A stretch of DNA of 64,000 bases from Sphingomonas sp. TZW2008. Its GTDB lineage: Bacteria; Pseudomonadota; Alphaproteobacteria; Sphingomonadales; Sphingomonadaceae. The stretch is taken from assembly GCF_002117915.1 (NCBI RefSeq), contig NZ_BDJB01000015.1, positions 1 to 64,000 of the forward strand, in the 5' to 3' direction. Positions 53,897 through 62,632 of this stretch are shown here, in pieces. Below the pieces are notes generated by a model, which had not been told where the DNA came from, ran no database searches, and saw only the letters and a list, made by a program, of their open reading frames with translations. The translations under genes and the position numbers were made by a program. The number at the start of each line of letters is the position of its first letter. Within the stretch, counting starts at the first letter, position 1.

Positions 53897-54675
53897 TGCC
53901 GCTGGAGCTTCTCGAGCGAGGCGAGATACACCTTCGCGATCGCTGCGCCGGGACCACCGCCCTGCGCGAAGGTGCGCAGCGCGTAGCCGGGGGTCACGTT
54001 GCCCGTCATCCTGTCATGCGGGGGAACCGGCGTCTCGCAGTTGAAGCCGTCGCACGGCTTGAAGTCGGTCGAAACGACGACATAGGTCGGCACCGCATCG
54101 ATCTTGAAGGCCCGGAATAGGCGAGGATCGATCCCGACGCCGTTGAGGTGCTGCCCCTTGTCCACTGCCTTGCCGAGGCCAGCCAAAAAGGCTTTGGAGC
54201 TGTTCTGCGGGAAGCCGCGGAACACCACGATGCCGCCTGATCCGCCGACCTCCCGCATGAGCTGACGAAGCGACGCCGGCGGCATCGAGAGCGAGGCGAA
54301 CGCTATGAAGCGCGGCTGAGCGTCCTTGCTCGCCTTGGCGACGGCGTCGTTGTCGGCGAGCATCTGGTCCAGGCTCAACCCGTTGCGGCCATCCTTCAGA
54401 CCGCGCGGGTCGGGTTTCACCCGCGCCACGTTCTGCATCGCGGCATCCCGTGTCTGCGCGGCGTCCTGGCGGACCGCGTCACCACGGCGCGCGATCTCGC
54501 GCGCAAACGCGCCTTGTTCCTTTTCCTGCTCGGCTGCGCGTGCCCTGATCTTGGCAATGTCCATGCCGTCGATCGTCTGGTCGGGGCCGAAGCCCGGGGC
54601 GGCAAGCGCGGCAACCGCCGCTGCGGCGACAGTGAGCCCGCTGGCTGCGAGGATGGAGCGGCGGGAGAGTTTCAT
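53893..54675 (-). CDS. trbC: TrbC, F-type pilus assembly protein
   Basis: This 260-residue protein begins MKLSRRSILAASGLTVAAAA, a twin-Arg-like signal, then a helical Gln/Arg-rich segment. The C-terminal TrbC domain contains FIAFASLSMPPASLRQLMREV, GGIVVFRGFPQNSS, and NGVGIDPRLFRAFKIDAVPTYVV, a thioredoxin-like fold. It acts in the periplasm in pilus assembly. The ATG at 54675 overlaps the traU stop (ATGA). Confidence 0.9.
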   Translation of the reverse strand: MKLSRRSILAASGLTVAAAAVAALAAPGFGPDQTIDGMDIAKIRARAAEQEKEQGAFAREIARRGDAVRQDAAQTRDAAMQNVARVKPDPRGLKDGRNGLSLDQMLADNDAVAKASKDAQPRFIAFASLSMPPASLRQLMREVGGSGGIVVFRGFPQNSSKAFLAGLGKAVDKGQHLNGVGIDPRLFRAFKIDAVPTYVVVSTDFKPCDGFNCETPVPPHDRMTGNVTPGYALRTFAQGGGPGAAIAKVYLASLEKLQRQ

Positions 54676-55694
54676 AGCGCGCAGCAATTCCGCTTGCGCC
54701 AGACCAGATAGCCCATGTCCTCGCCGATCGCGGGCACCACCTTCGCGACCTGTGAGACGGTCGTGGCGGCGCCGATCGGCGGGCAGGCATCCAGCCCGGC
54801 GGTTCCAGGGATCGGGTTCGTGAGCTGAAGCCGGTATTGCGACTTCCGCATGATCGGCATTGGGTAGTAGCCGCAGAGGCCGCTGCCGCCGACGCTACCC
54901 CAGAGGATGCCCTCGCGATGCAGCTTCAGCATGAAGCGGCTGAGGGCGAGACGGCTCCCCTGGACGTGCCCCCATTGAGCCGCGACGTTGCCGTTAAGCG
55001 GGTACATCGTGCCCTGGCAGCCGGCGCACCAGAAGAGCGGATCGGTGGGCAGGCGCGCAGTTGCCGCCGCACAGTCGGCCGCACAGGCGGCAACGGCAAT
55101 CGGATTGGCGAAGATCGCCGCTTCCGGGTTGATGATCGTGGTCAGCTCGGAGTCCTGCCAGAGCGGATCCAGCTCAGTAATGTACGCGATGTCCATACCG
55201 CTGCTGACTTCGAGGCACGCGAAGTCGACGACCATCTGCAGCCACGAGATCAGGGGGTACATGTACCAGTGGATGTTCCACCCACCGGTGTTCTGATTAT
55301 TGCCGCCCTTCTGCGATGAATGGGTGAACTGCTTTTGCCCGATCTTCAACGCAGGCGCGATGTTGATCCCCCCGAGGTTCACGAAACACCAGGGCTTCAT
55401 CGTGACGTCGGCGAGGCGAATGGGCTCCCAAAAGCCGATCGAGATGCCGATGCGCGGGATGGGGGTGCCGCACGCGCAGACGGGCAAATCCGGGTTGTTG
55501 GTGTCGGGACGGCTTCCCGGCCAGACGGGGAGCCCGCCAACCGACAGTGGAAACAGGCAGCTCCAGCACACGTCAGTGATCGGATTGACGAAGTGACCGC
55601 TGCAGGTTCCCGCAGCGCGCGCTGGCGTTGACGCGATGCCGCTGATCCCCAGCGCCAGCACGATTGCTGCGAAGAAGCCGAGCAGCCGCTTCAC
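54672..55694 (-). CDS. traU: TraU, pilus assembly protein
   Basis: This 340-residue protein has a signal peptide (LLGFFAAIVLALGISGIASTPARAA) and the TraU family features: FVNPITDVCWSCLFPLSVGG, CACGTPIPRIGISIGFWEPIRLADVT, WCFVNLGG and many conserved Cys. TraU is a periplasmic protein needed for efficient F-type DNA transfer. It is coupled to trbC downstream and to a small membrane gene upstream by 4-base overlaps. Confidence 0.94.
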   Translation of the reverse strand: MKRLLGFFAAIVLALGISGIASTPARAAGTCSGHFVNPITDVCWSCLFPLSVGGLPVWPGSRPDTNNPDLPVCACGTPIPRIGISIGFWEPIRLADVTMKPWCFVNLGGINIAPALKIGQKQFTHSSQKGGNNQNTGGWNIHWYMYPLISWLQMVVDFACLEVSSGMDIAYITELDPLWQDSELTTIINPEAAIFANPIAVAACAADCAAATARLPTDPLFWCAGCQGTMYPLNGNVAAQWGHVQGSRLALSRFMLKLHREGILWGSVGGSGLCGYYPMPIMRKSQYRLQLTNPIPGTAGLDACPPIGAATTVSQVAKVVPAIGEDMGYLVWRKRNCCAL

Positions 55695-56014
55695 GCGACA
55701 CCCCCCTCCCCTTCGGCCGAAGCCCGGGCTTCGGCAGCGCTACCCGCTTCGGCCTGGAACTCCATGTCGATGCGGTTCTTGGTCCGCCAGTACCGGATGG
55801 TGATCGCAATCGCCTGGACGGCGACCGCGGCGACGAGCAGCACCATCAGGGGATGGAGCCTCACGATCAGATTGACGCAGGCGACGGCCAACGCCGCCGC
55901 CCCGTTCCAAGCCATCGTGCGGAAGCGGAGCTTGCGCAGCTCCGCGGTTTCCGGTGCGGGACGGTAGGCGGTCCAAGCGGCCTTGATGCCGCTGGGCGAC
56001 AACATCGAGATCAT
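55691..56014 (-). CDS. Small membrane protein between traW and traU
   Basis: This 107-residue protein has two adjacent membrane segments (WNGAAALAVACVNLIVRL and LMVLLVAAVAVQAIAITI) with a short loop, and polar ends. It overlaps traU and traW by ATGA at both sides. No known tra family was recognised. It is probably an inner-membrane accessory of the transfer apparatus. Confidence 0.65.
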   Translation of the reverse strand: MISMLSPSGIKAAWTAYRPAPETAELRKLRFRTMAWNGAAALAVACVNLIVRLHPLMVLLVAAVAVQAIAITIRYWRTKNRIDMEFQAEAGSAAEARASAEGEGGVA

Positions 56015-56652
56015 GCCCCTGCTCCCCGACTGGAGGGTACAGGCAGCTCCGTGACCTTCAGCACCTTGCCAGCGGGTTCGACAACCGCCGGCACGTGTGT
56101 GATCCCGAACTTGCCCGTAAGTTTGCCGCCCTGGTCGAAGTAGAGGCGGCGCTGCGTGCTATCCATCAGCGCCAGCGGCGCACCGTTCACCAGGATGACC
56201 TTGGCGTTGAGAGCCGTGGTCGAGCCCACCGCCCAGCGAACCTGCGCTGGATCATCCCCGTCGATGAAGACGAGGCTCGTTCGCATCGGCACCGTGTTGA
56301 GCGGATTGACCCGCGTCCCCTTGGCGATGATGAGCCGACCACGTCCGTCGGTGATGTCCTGCTGCACCGTGATCGAAGGATCGAACGTCCAGGCACGGCG
56401 CTGCCGAGCGACCGTGATCCCGGCGACGGGCAGCGGCCGGCGGACGCGGAGATCGGCCTTGCGCTGCATGTCCTGTTGCATCGCCGCGATGCGGCCACTT
56501 GCCTGCGCAGCCCGGAGCCGTGCCTCGATGACGCGCAACAGATCGACTTCGATGACGGGAAAGGTGGCGCCCTGCTGGCCGTAATCTTTCGCGCTCGCCG
56601 GCACCGCTGAGCAGGCAGCCACAAGCAGGGCGAGGCGAGCGGCGCGGGTCAC
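56011..56652 (-). CDS. traW: TraW, pilus assembly protein
   Basis: This 213-residue exported protein has a signal peptide (ALLVAACSAVPASAKD) followed by YGQQGATFPVIEVDLL and the conserved TraW core WTFDPSITVQQDITDGRGRLI and GTRVNPL. It ends with FGITHVPAVVEPAG, the conserved motif in which a cis-Pro-like VPA is followed by basic-free strands. TraW works in the periplasm with TraU and TrbC in pilus extension. Coupled to neighbours by 4-base overlaps. Confidence 0.92.
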   Translation of the reverse strand: MTRAARLALLVAACSAVPASAKDYGQQGATFPVIEVDLLRVIEARLRAAQASGRIAAMQQDMQRKADLRVRRPLPVAGITVARQRRAWTFDPSITVQQDITDGRGRLIIAKGTRVNPLNTVPMRTSLVFIDGDDPAQVRWAVGSTTALNAKVILVNGAPLALMDSTQRRLYFDQGGKLTGKFGITHVPAVVEPAGKVLKVTELPVPSSRGAGA

Positions 56653-57209
56653 AGGACCGGGGTCGCAGTGCCGATGACACGGTTACGGCAGACCCACCCG
56701 ATCTGCGCATACCGGCTATCGAAACCGTCCTTGTGGGGGGTGCCGACGAACATGCAGCCCGAGGGGATCTTGCCGACCGGCCCGAGCGCCAGTGGCTCAC
56801 CAAGGCGAGAGACAGGCTTCGCAACCGCCACCTTGACCCCGTTGACGTAGAACGTCCGGCCGATGCGGTTGACGGTGTCGCCGGCGATGCCCCAGACATA
56901 CTTGTTGAACATCGGCGGCTTGGCGCCGAAGTGCCGCACGACGAGCGGGGTGCGCGGCGGGTCGAAGGAGACGATCTCCCCCTTCGCTGGCATGTGCCCG
57001 CGCTCGACCACGAACGCCCAATAAGGAAGGCTCTCGGTCGCGTTGATGAGGAAGGCATAGCGGTCGCGCCACCCGGAGATCGCGTCATACGCTCCCCAGA
57101 TGAGCGCCGCTCCGGCGAAGATTGCGTACCGCTTCCTCCGTTGCGCCGTCCAGAAGCGGAAGGGCGCGGGAGAGGCCGGTGCGAGCGAAAGGGCGTCAGT
57201 GCTGGCCAT
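56649..57209 (-). CDS. S26-family signal peptidase TraF of the transfer system
   Basis: This 186-residue protein is a membrane-anchored S26 serine peptidase. Residues 26-44 form a membrane segment. The catalytic Ser is S60 in NATESLPYW and the general-base Lys is K103 in MFNKYVWGIAGDTV. The end contains the family motif CMFVGTPHKDGFDSRY. Such proteases (TraF of RP4, TrhF of F-like systems) mature pilin or other tra proteins. The ATG at 57209 overlaps trbI by 14 bases. Confidence 0.9.
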   Translation of the reverse strand: MASTDALSLAPASPAPFRFWTAQRRKRYAIFAGAALIWGAYDAISGWRDRYAFLINATESLPYWAFVVERGHMPAKGEIVSFDPPRTPLVVRHFGAKPPMFNKYVWGIAGDTVNRIGRTFYVNGVKVAVAKPVSRLGEPLALGPVGKIPSGCMFVGTPHKDGFDSRYAQIGWVCRNRVIGTATPVL

Positions 57210-57819
57210 CGAAGGTCCCCTGCCCGGCCGAGGCATCGCTCGGTTGCTCGGCGGTGGTGGCCTGTTCAGGCGCAGCGATCGCCGCAGCCGGCGCGGGCGC
57301 CGCCTGCATCGGCATGGCAGCGGGAGGAGCGGCGGGGATCGACGGCATCACCACAGCGGGCTGGCCGACGTTCGGCGCGGAGGGTGCGATCCCCATCGCC
57401 TTGTCTACGGCGGCCTTCACGATGCCGGTCGCGTCGGGGATCGAGTGACCGACCACGGCCTCCGAGACCAGGACCGGCGTGCCATTGGCGCCAAGGTTCG
57501 TCACCGCCGTCTGGACCGCGTCGAGATACGCCTTGGTCTTTCGGGCGGTCTCCTCCGGCGTTCCTCCCCGGCGCGACTCGGACATGACGAAGTCCGTAAC
57601 GAGCCCTTGCAGGCTGACGGAGACGAGCTGACGCTTCTCCAGCGCGATCACCTTCTTCGTCTCCCAGATGTTCCAGGCGATCAGGATCGCGAACGCGGCG
57701 ACGATGGCGATCGAGGTCAGCTTGAAGCCGGCGAACGTGCGAGGCTGCGGCTGCGAAACCGGCTCGAACTCCGCTTCCTCGGCGGTCCAGTCGGCGGGCG
57801 GCGGGGTCATGGCGTTCAC
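57196..57819 (-). CDS. trbI: TrbI, F-type conjugative transfer protein
   Basis: This 207-residue inner-membrane protein has a polar N-terminus, one membrane segment (LTSIAIVAAFAILIAWNIW) and a helical region with VIALEKRQLVSVSLQGLVTDFVM, as in TrbI of F, which affects pilus retraction. An Ala/Pro-rich tail of about 70 residues follows. I chose the GTG at 57819 because it overlaps the upstream stop (GTGA); an ATG at 57810 is the alternative. Confidence 0.8.
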   Translation of the reverse strand: MNAMTPPPADWTAEEAEFEPVSQPQPRTFAGFKLTSIAIVAAFAILIAWNIWETKKVIALEKRQLVSVSLQGLVTDFVMSESRRGGTPEETARKTKAYLDAVQTAVTNLGANGTPVLVSEAVVGHSIPDATGIVKAAVDKAMGIAPSAPNVGQPAVVMPSIPAAPPAAMPMQAAPAPAAAIAAPEQATTAEQPSDASAGQGTFDGQH

Positions 57820-58202
57820 GGGCGAGGTCCTTCGGCGAGCTCCTTGCGGAGGCGGATGACGAAGCGGGGCAGCCGGACGGCGAAGAAGATCACGGCCATG
57901 ATCGAAAAGCCCCACACGAGCTGATGCTGGAAGGCGGCGCGCCGGCCGAGGTCCGCCGCGACGTACCGCGAGGCCAGGTTGTTCAGGTGGCTGAAGAACA
58001 CGTCGATGTTGCCGTGGCTGATGACGAGGAACATCGCGACGACACAGCCGAGCAGCGCGAGCAGGTTGCCGATCGTCCAGCAGGACAGTGCGATCGCGAG
58101 ATAGGCCACATCGGCACCGACGCGCTTCAACGGCAGCCGTCGAAGCAGCGGCGGAACGAACGGAAGGTCGGGCTGTACCCGCTCACTCTGCAGCGATGGC
58201 AT
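57816..58202 (-). CDS. Hypothetical membrane protein between traC and trbI
   Basis: This 128-residue protein has three hydrophobic segments (DVAYLAIALSCWTIGNLLALL, LGCVVAMFLVI, LVWGFSIMAVIFFAV) and a Pro-rich N-terminus. It overlaps traC by 20 bases and shares a GTGA overlap with trbI. No family is recognised. Its place corresponds to small genes after traC in F. Confidence 0.65.
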   Translation of the reverse strand: MPSLQSERVQPDLPFVPPLLRRLPLKRVGADVAYLAIALSCWTIGNLLALLGCVVAMFLVISHGNIDVFFSHLNNLASRYVAADLGRRAAFQHQLVWGFSIMAVIFFAVRLPRFVIRLRKELAEGPRP

Positions 58203-60738
58203 AGGGCACCTCTTGGTCGGGGAAGGCGATCGCCTCGACCGCCTCGCTGATCGACATCCCGCGCCGGGTCATCCGGTCGATCTGGGCGAAGGTCTCAGGC
58301 GAGGACGAGAAGACGGTCGCCGAGAACGGGTCGAGGCACAGACGGCCGACCGCCTGCATGTCCGGCCCCTTGATGAACAGCTCCGAATATTCGACGCCGT
58401 TGCGCTTGAGGGATCGGATCACGCTCTCCGTCGGCGTGTCCATCTCCAGACGCTCATGCTTCTTGAAGTCGGCGATGGTCTCGGGCTTCTGCTGGAGGAT
58501 CACCATCCAGTCCGAGTTCTCGAGGGCCGCCTTCGCGCCGTCCGACTTGTAGTAGTCGTTCAGCGATTGAGTCGCGGTCGCGAGCGCTCCGCCGTATTTG
58601 CGGCAGGTACGAGCATAGACTTCGACGAAGTCCGCCATCGATCCGCCCTTGAGCATCTGCCAGGCTTCGTCGATCAGCAGCAGCTTCTTCACCGACCGCG
58701 AGGTGTGAGTCATCATCTGCGTCGTCATGAACATGATCGCCGTCAGCACGACCGACCGCAGTTCCTCGCGCGTGGACAGGTCCGACAGCTCGAAGCACGT
58801 GAAGTCGGCCTCGAGCTTGAGCGTGGCCTGACCCGCGAAGAACCCGCCGTAGGTGCCGCCCGTCAGGAACGGACGCATCGCCGTCGCGAGCGCCGCCGCG
58901 ATCGGATCGTTCTCCTCCTGGAGCGCCCTTGCGACGTCGTTGACCGTTCCCGAGGAGCCTTGTTCGTTCCAGACCTTGTTGACGGCGCCGTCGATCAAGC
59001 CCCTCTCGGTATCGTTCAGCTTATCGATGAAGCGACACATCTGCCCAACCATGCTCTTGAGCATGGCCATCGAGTCGAGCTTGTAGTCCTCGTCCTCAAC
59101 CGCGCGCTTGGCGTCGATCATCGAGAAAGGGTTGATGCAGAAGCCCGACTTCATCGTGAACTCGATGAAGGCGCCGCCCTGGATCAGCACGCTGTTCATG
59201 AAGGACCGGCCATCATCGATCACGACCACCTTCGCACCCGCGCCGACGAGCGCCGCGCACTTCTCCTGAAGGAAGACCGACTTGCCCGAGCCGGACTTGC
59301 CCATGATGGCGACGTTGTGGTTGCCGGCCTTGTTCTCGAAGGGGGACCAGAAGAACGGCTGGCCCCGGCGCCCGAGCAGGAGCAGGTGGGGGATCGTGCC
59401 GCCCAGATACTCGCCTTGTAGGGGAGCGATGTTGGCCGCAGTCGACGACAGGAACGTCCGCAGTCGCTTGAGGCGCTTCAGGTCGGTGTCGAGGCCGTCC
59501 GCGAGGGTGAGCGGAAGCGCTGCGAGCAGGCCCTGGATCTGGAGGAAGCGCTCATCGGCAAGGTCCCAGCCCGCCGACTTGTACATCGACTTGAGCGTCC
59601 GCTCGTTTCGATCCCCCTCCCCGTCCGGCGAGAAGAGCGTGACGCCGTAGAAGACCTGAACGAGCTTACGCCCCTCCTTGAGCTGATCCTGGACGTACTG
59701 CCATTCGCCCGACTGCTGCTTGATGTTCGGGATGAACCGCGCGCCCTTAGAGTCAGCAAGGCTCGTCGTCCGCATGAACTTGAATCCGGCGGTCGCTGTG
59801 CTCGCCTCCGTGTCCGGTACGACGACGCACAGGAAGGTGGCCGCCGGGCACGGCATCCGCAGCTTGTCGGTGAACATGTCGCCGATCAGGCGGGCGCATT
59901 CCCACGGCTGCCAACGCTGGGGAAAGTTCTTCACGCCGAAGTGGCGAATGTCGAAGTGGTCGGGGTAGACCTCGCCGATCTCCGAAACTCCGTTGTCCTC
60001 GCCGCCTGTCGGACGAAATCGCTCGGTCCGAAGCCGGAGGCGGTTCTCCTCAACCACCAGCTCGATGTCCCGGCGGATGCACTGTTCCGCGATGGGGTCA
60101 TATTCGTTGTAGTCGATCGCGTCGTCTTCAGACGAGGTCGTGGGCGAGGTCAGGTCATCCACCAAGCCGATCAGCTCGACCGGGGTCACGTCACGGATGT
60201 CGAGATTGATCGAACGGAGCGACGCCCCGAGGCTGTCGCGGATCGACACGAGATCCGCGCGCTCGACCGAGCTGCTCGTGGATGCTCCCACCGATATGAA
60301 CACCCGGTAGTTGCGGGTGTGGAAGGGCGCGTCGTCGCTCAGCGAGTTCCAGACGCCGTCGAGCAGCAGGTCGCTGCGATAGCGCGCCATGCGCTCGAAG
60401 ATGCCGCCCTGGTCGTAGCGCGGGCCGAACCAGCGGCCGACCATCGGCGCGATGCGCGGGCTCGACCAGGACAGGAACTGCAGGCAGGTGCCTTTCGGCA
60501 GGCCCTCCGACATGAACTGCGTCAGGATCTCCGCCGACCGCTCGTCCCCACCCATCATCGGTGGGATCTCAACGATGAAGCCCTGGCTCGCGCGGTTGAT
60601 GTAGATGCGGTCCTTCTTGTCGTACACGCGCCACGGCATGAACTGAGAAAGCATCGCCAGATCGATCACCGGACGGCTGCGCTCCGGCTCCGACTTGCCG
60701 CCGAAGAGACGGGCTGCGATCTTGGCTGCGAAGCTCAT
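58183..60738 (-). CDS. traC: TraC, type IV secretion ATPase
   Basis: This 851-residue protein is the VirB4-like ATPase that energises pilus assembly at the inner membrane. Walker A is GKSGSGKS near residues 480-487, Walker B is KKLLLIDEAWQML near 685, and QSLNDYYKSDG follows. The N-terminal TraC_F_IV domain includes FMPWRVYDKKDRIYINRASQ and RNYRVFISVG. The ATG at 60738 overlaps traV (ATGA). Confidence 0.95.
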   Translation of the reverse strand: MSFAAKIAARLFGGKSEPERSRPVIDLAMLSQFMPWRVYDKKDRIYINRASQGFIVEIPPMMGGDERSAEILTQFMSEGLPKGTCLQFLSWSSPRIAPMVGRWFGPRYDQGGIFERMARYRSDLLLDGVWNSLSDDAPFHTRNYRVFISVGASTSSSVERADLVSIRDSLGASLRSINLDIRDVTPVELIGLVDDLTSPTTSSEDDAIDYNEYDPIAEQCIRRDIELVVEENRLRLRTERFRPTGGEDNGVSEIGEVYPDHFDIRHFGVKNFPQRWQPWECARLIGDMFTDKLRMPCPAATFLCVVVPDTEASTATAGFKFMRTTSLADSKGARFIPNIKQQSGEWQYVQDQLKEGRKLVQVFYGVTLFSPDGEGDRNERTLKSMYKSAGWDLADERFLQIQGLLAALPLTLADGLDTDLKRLKRLRTFLSSTAANIAPLQGEYLGGTIPHLLLLGRRGQPFFWSPFENKAGNHNVAIMGKSGSGKSVFLQEKCAALVGAGAKVVVIDDGRSFMNSVLIQGGAFIEFTMKSGFCINPFSMIDAKRAVEDEDYKLDSMAMLKSMVGQMCRFIDKLNDTERGLIDGAVNKVWNEQGSSGTVNDVARALQEENDPIAAALATAMRPFLTGGTYGGFFAGQATLKLEADFTCFELSDLSTREELRSVVLTAIMFMTTQMMTHTSRSVKKLLLIDEAWQMLKGGSMADFVEVYARTCRKYGGALATATQSLNDYYKSDGAKAALENSDWMVILQQKPETIADFKKHERLEMDTPTESVIRSLKRNGVEYSELFIKGPDMQAVGRLCLDPFSATVFSSSPETFAQIDRMTRRGMSISEAVEAIAFPDQEVPYAIAAE

Positions 60739-61676
60739 TGCGGCTGTCCCCCGTTGACCGGCGCTGCCGCGCCGCTGGTGGCGATCGGATCGGTCATCGG
60801 CAGTGCCTCCGCTTCGTTTGCGTCCGAGCCGCCGACCGGTGCGGGCGCGCGGAAGGCGACACGCGCGAGCTGCTGCGGCGCCGAGGGCGTCGATGGGTTT
60901 GGCATCGCCCTCAGCTGCGCCTGGTTGAGCTCGCGGGCGCTGCGCGCGTCGACCGGACGGGTGAGGCTGACCTTGCGGGCAAGACCGGACTGCTTTCCGC
61001 CAATGCGGTGCCCTGCCCTCGCCGCGGCGATCGCCTCCGCGGTGGGAGCGCCAGCGCTGCCGACCGGAACATCGTTCGAGGCAGTCATCGTCGGCCCGTA
61101 TTCAAGCTGAGGCATCGGGGCTGCCTCGAGTGAGGCCGCGACCTCCCGCAGGCCAGCCGGTGCGCCAACGGCGTTGGCGGGGCGCGGTGCCGGGGTGCCC
61201 GACGCCTGTGCCATGGCGTCACCGACCTTTGACCCAGTCTTGAGCGCTCCCGCGTTCGCCTCGGCTTGCGAGGACGCCGCCAGCTCGCCCTTCGGCGTCC
61301 GGGCAGCAATCGTCTCGGGGCCGGGGACCCAACCGCCACGCTCCACCACAACGCGAGCGATCGCCTCGTCACGATAGATGCCGGTTCCGTCGGTATGGGC
61401 GGGGAAGACGACCTTCAGGACCCGATCGTTGGTCCGAACGGGCTCTGCGTCCCCTACTCCAGCGTAGAACATCCGTGCGCCGTTGGTGGCGGTTCCGTCG
61501 AGCGCCGTCGTGGTTGCGCCAAGCCCGTTCACGGCTTGGGCGTCGATCGACGACATGGGCTCGCAGGTGCCATTCGGGGCCTTGCAGTCGAACGACCCTT
61601 TAACATTGCCGCCAAGGGTCGTGCAGCCGGACATGGCGACCGTCGCGAGGAGCAGCGCCAGGGCAGATCGTTGCAT
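60735..61676 (-). CDS. traV: TraV, outer-membrane lipoprotein of the core complex
   Basis: This 313-residue protein begins LALLLATVAMSGC, a lipoprotein signal with the lipobox Cys at residue 18, then GSFDCKAPNGTCEPM, the conserved TraV Cys pair. It is longer than F TraV because of an extended Ala/Pro-rich C-terminal half. TraV (VirB7-like) forms the outer-membrane core complex with TraB and TraK. It follows the 35-codon gene by 12 bases. Confidence 0.88.
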   Translation of the reverse strand: MQRSALALLLATVAMSGCTTLGGNVKGSFDCKAPNGTCEPMSSIDAQAVNGLGATTTALDGTATNGARMFYAGVGDAEPVRTNDRVLKVVFPAHTDGTGIYRDEAIARVVVERGGWVPGPETIAARTPKGELAASSQAEANAGALKTGSKVGDAMAQASGTPAPRPANAVGAPAGLREVAASLEAAPMPQLEYGPTMTASNDVPVGSAGAPTAEAIAAARAGHRIGGKQSGLARKVSLTRPVDARSARELNQAQLRAMPNPSTPSAPQQLARVAFRAPAPVGGSDANEAEALPMTDPIATSGAAAPVNGGQPQ

Positions 61677-61688
61677 GGGAACGTCTCC

Positions 61689-61796
61689 TCAGAAGAGGGC
61701 GTCGACCACGCCGGCGATGAACGCCGCCGCGATGACGAGGAAGGGTCGGCCGATCAGGCCGATCAGGGCACCGCCGAGGACGAGGCCGCCGAGCAT
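61689..61796 (-). CDS. 35-residue membrane peptide between dsbC and traV
   Basis: ATG at 61794-61796 shares one base with the dsbC stop (TGATG), and TGA is at 61689-61691. The peptide is almost entirely hydrophobic (LGGLVLGGALIGLIGRPFLV and then IAAAFIAGVV) and ends DALF. Coupling at the start, a frame that fills the gap before traV, and a membrane-segment composition support a real gene. Function unknown. Confidence 0.55.
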   Translation of the reverse strand: MLGGLVLGGALIGLIGRPFLVIAAAFIAGVVDALF

Positions 61797-62632
61797 CAGG
61801 CCGGCCCTCCCTTGGCGAACGAGGCGAGAACCGGTGCCGCCCGGTAGCCGTCGATGACGGCTCCATCGCTCGGGCGGACAATCACCGGTGTCCCGTTGAA
61901 GCCGTTTTTCCGGGCGAACGCCTCATTGGCGTCGAGACCCTTGGTGTCGCACTTCGGGGAGCCCTTTGGCTCCACGCCATTGTACGCCGCGTGCAGCGCT
62001 GCGACTGGGTCCTTCGCGCAATAAACGGCTTCGGTCAGAGGCCGGGTATTGAGGATTGAGATCGGACGCTCCTCGACCGCGAAGCCCAGCTTCTGCAGCT
62101 CACCGGTCATCGCCTTGCAGTAGCCGCAGTGAAGGTCCGTGAAGACCACCAGCTTAGGCCCATTGGCAGCACCCCAGCGGATCGCTCCGGCTGACGGGAG
62201 TTCGGCGAGGTTGACGTTGCGCGGGCGAGCCGGCGCGCTAGGTGCGGTCCCCTCCTCCCCGTCTGCCGCGTCCGCGTGAGCAGCACCGCGCACGAGCGTG
62301 TCGGGGTTCAGCTCCAGCAGGCGGGCAGCGGTCAGATCCTGTTGGGTCTTCATGTCATAGACCCGGCCGATGACGAGATAGCGGGCGCTCGCGTCGGTGT
62401 AGAAGACGTTCGGGCCGGCGGTGACCTCGCAGATGCCCGAAAGCTTCTTGCAGTCGACGCCGGAGATCTTCGTCTTGGGCAGACGCTCCGCGATTGCTTT
62501 GGTGACCGCCGTAGCGTCGAGCTGGCCTGTACGCGCGCCAGCGCCGGTGCCGGCGTAGAGCAGCACGGCGCCGAGAACACCCGCGACCCCGAGCCCGATC
62601 TTGCCTGAGTGGTTGCGCAGGTTGTTTGTCAC
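61796..62632 (-). CDS. DsbC-like periplasmic disulfide isomerase of the transfer operon
   Basis: This 278-residue protein has an N-terminal membrane/signal segment (IGLGVAGVLGAVLLYAG), a cystatin-like dimerisation region and a thioredoxin domain with active site CGYC in FTDLHCGYCKAMTGEL, cis-Pro FNGTPVIVRP, and a second Cys pair (YCAKDP, PKCDTKG). It should isomerise disulfides in the Cys-rich TraN and TraU proteins. Coupled to traB upstream (4-base overlap) and to the 35-codon gene downstream. Confidence 0.9.
   Translation of the reverse strand: MTNNLRNHSGKIGLGVAGVLGAVLLYAGTGAGARTGQLDATAVTKAIAERLPKTKISGVDCKKLSGICEVTAGPNVFYTDASARYLVIGRVYDMKTQQDLTAARLLELNPDTLVRGAAHADAADGEEGTAPSAPARPRNVNLAELPSAGAIRWGAANGPKLVVFTDLHCGYCKAMTGELQKLGFAVEERPISILNTRPLTEAVYCAKDPVAALHAAYNGVEPKGSPKCDTKGLDANEAFARKNGFNGTPVIVRPSDGAVIDGYRAAPVLASFAKGGPA

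Noticed and set aside
59941..61110. Plus-strand frame opposite traC and traV
   Set aside because: Crosses the coupled traC/traV junction in the wrong direction and has no motif.
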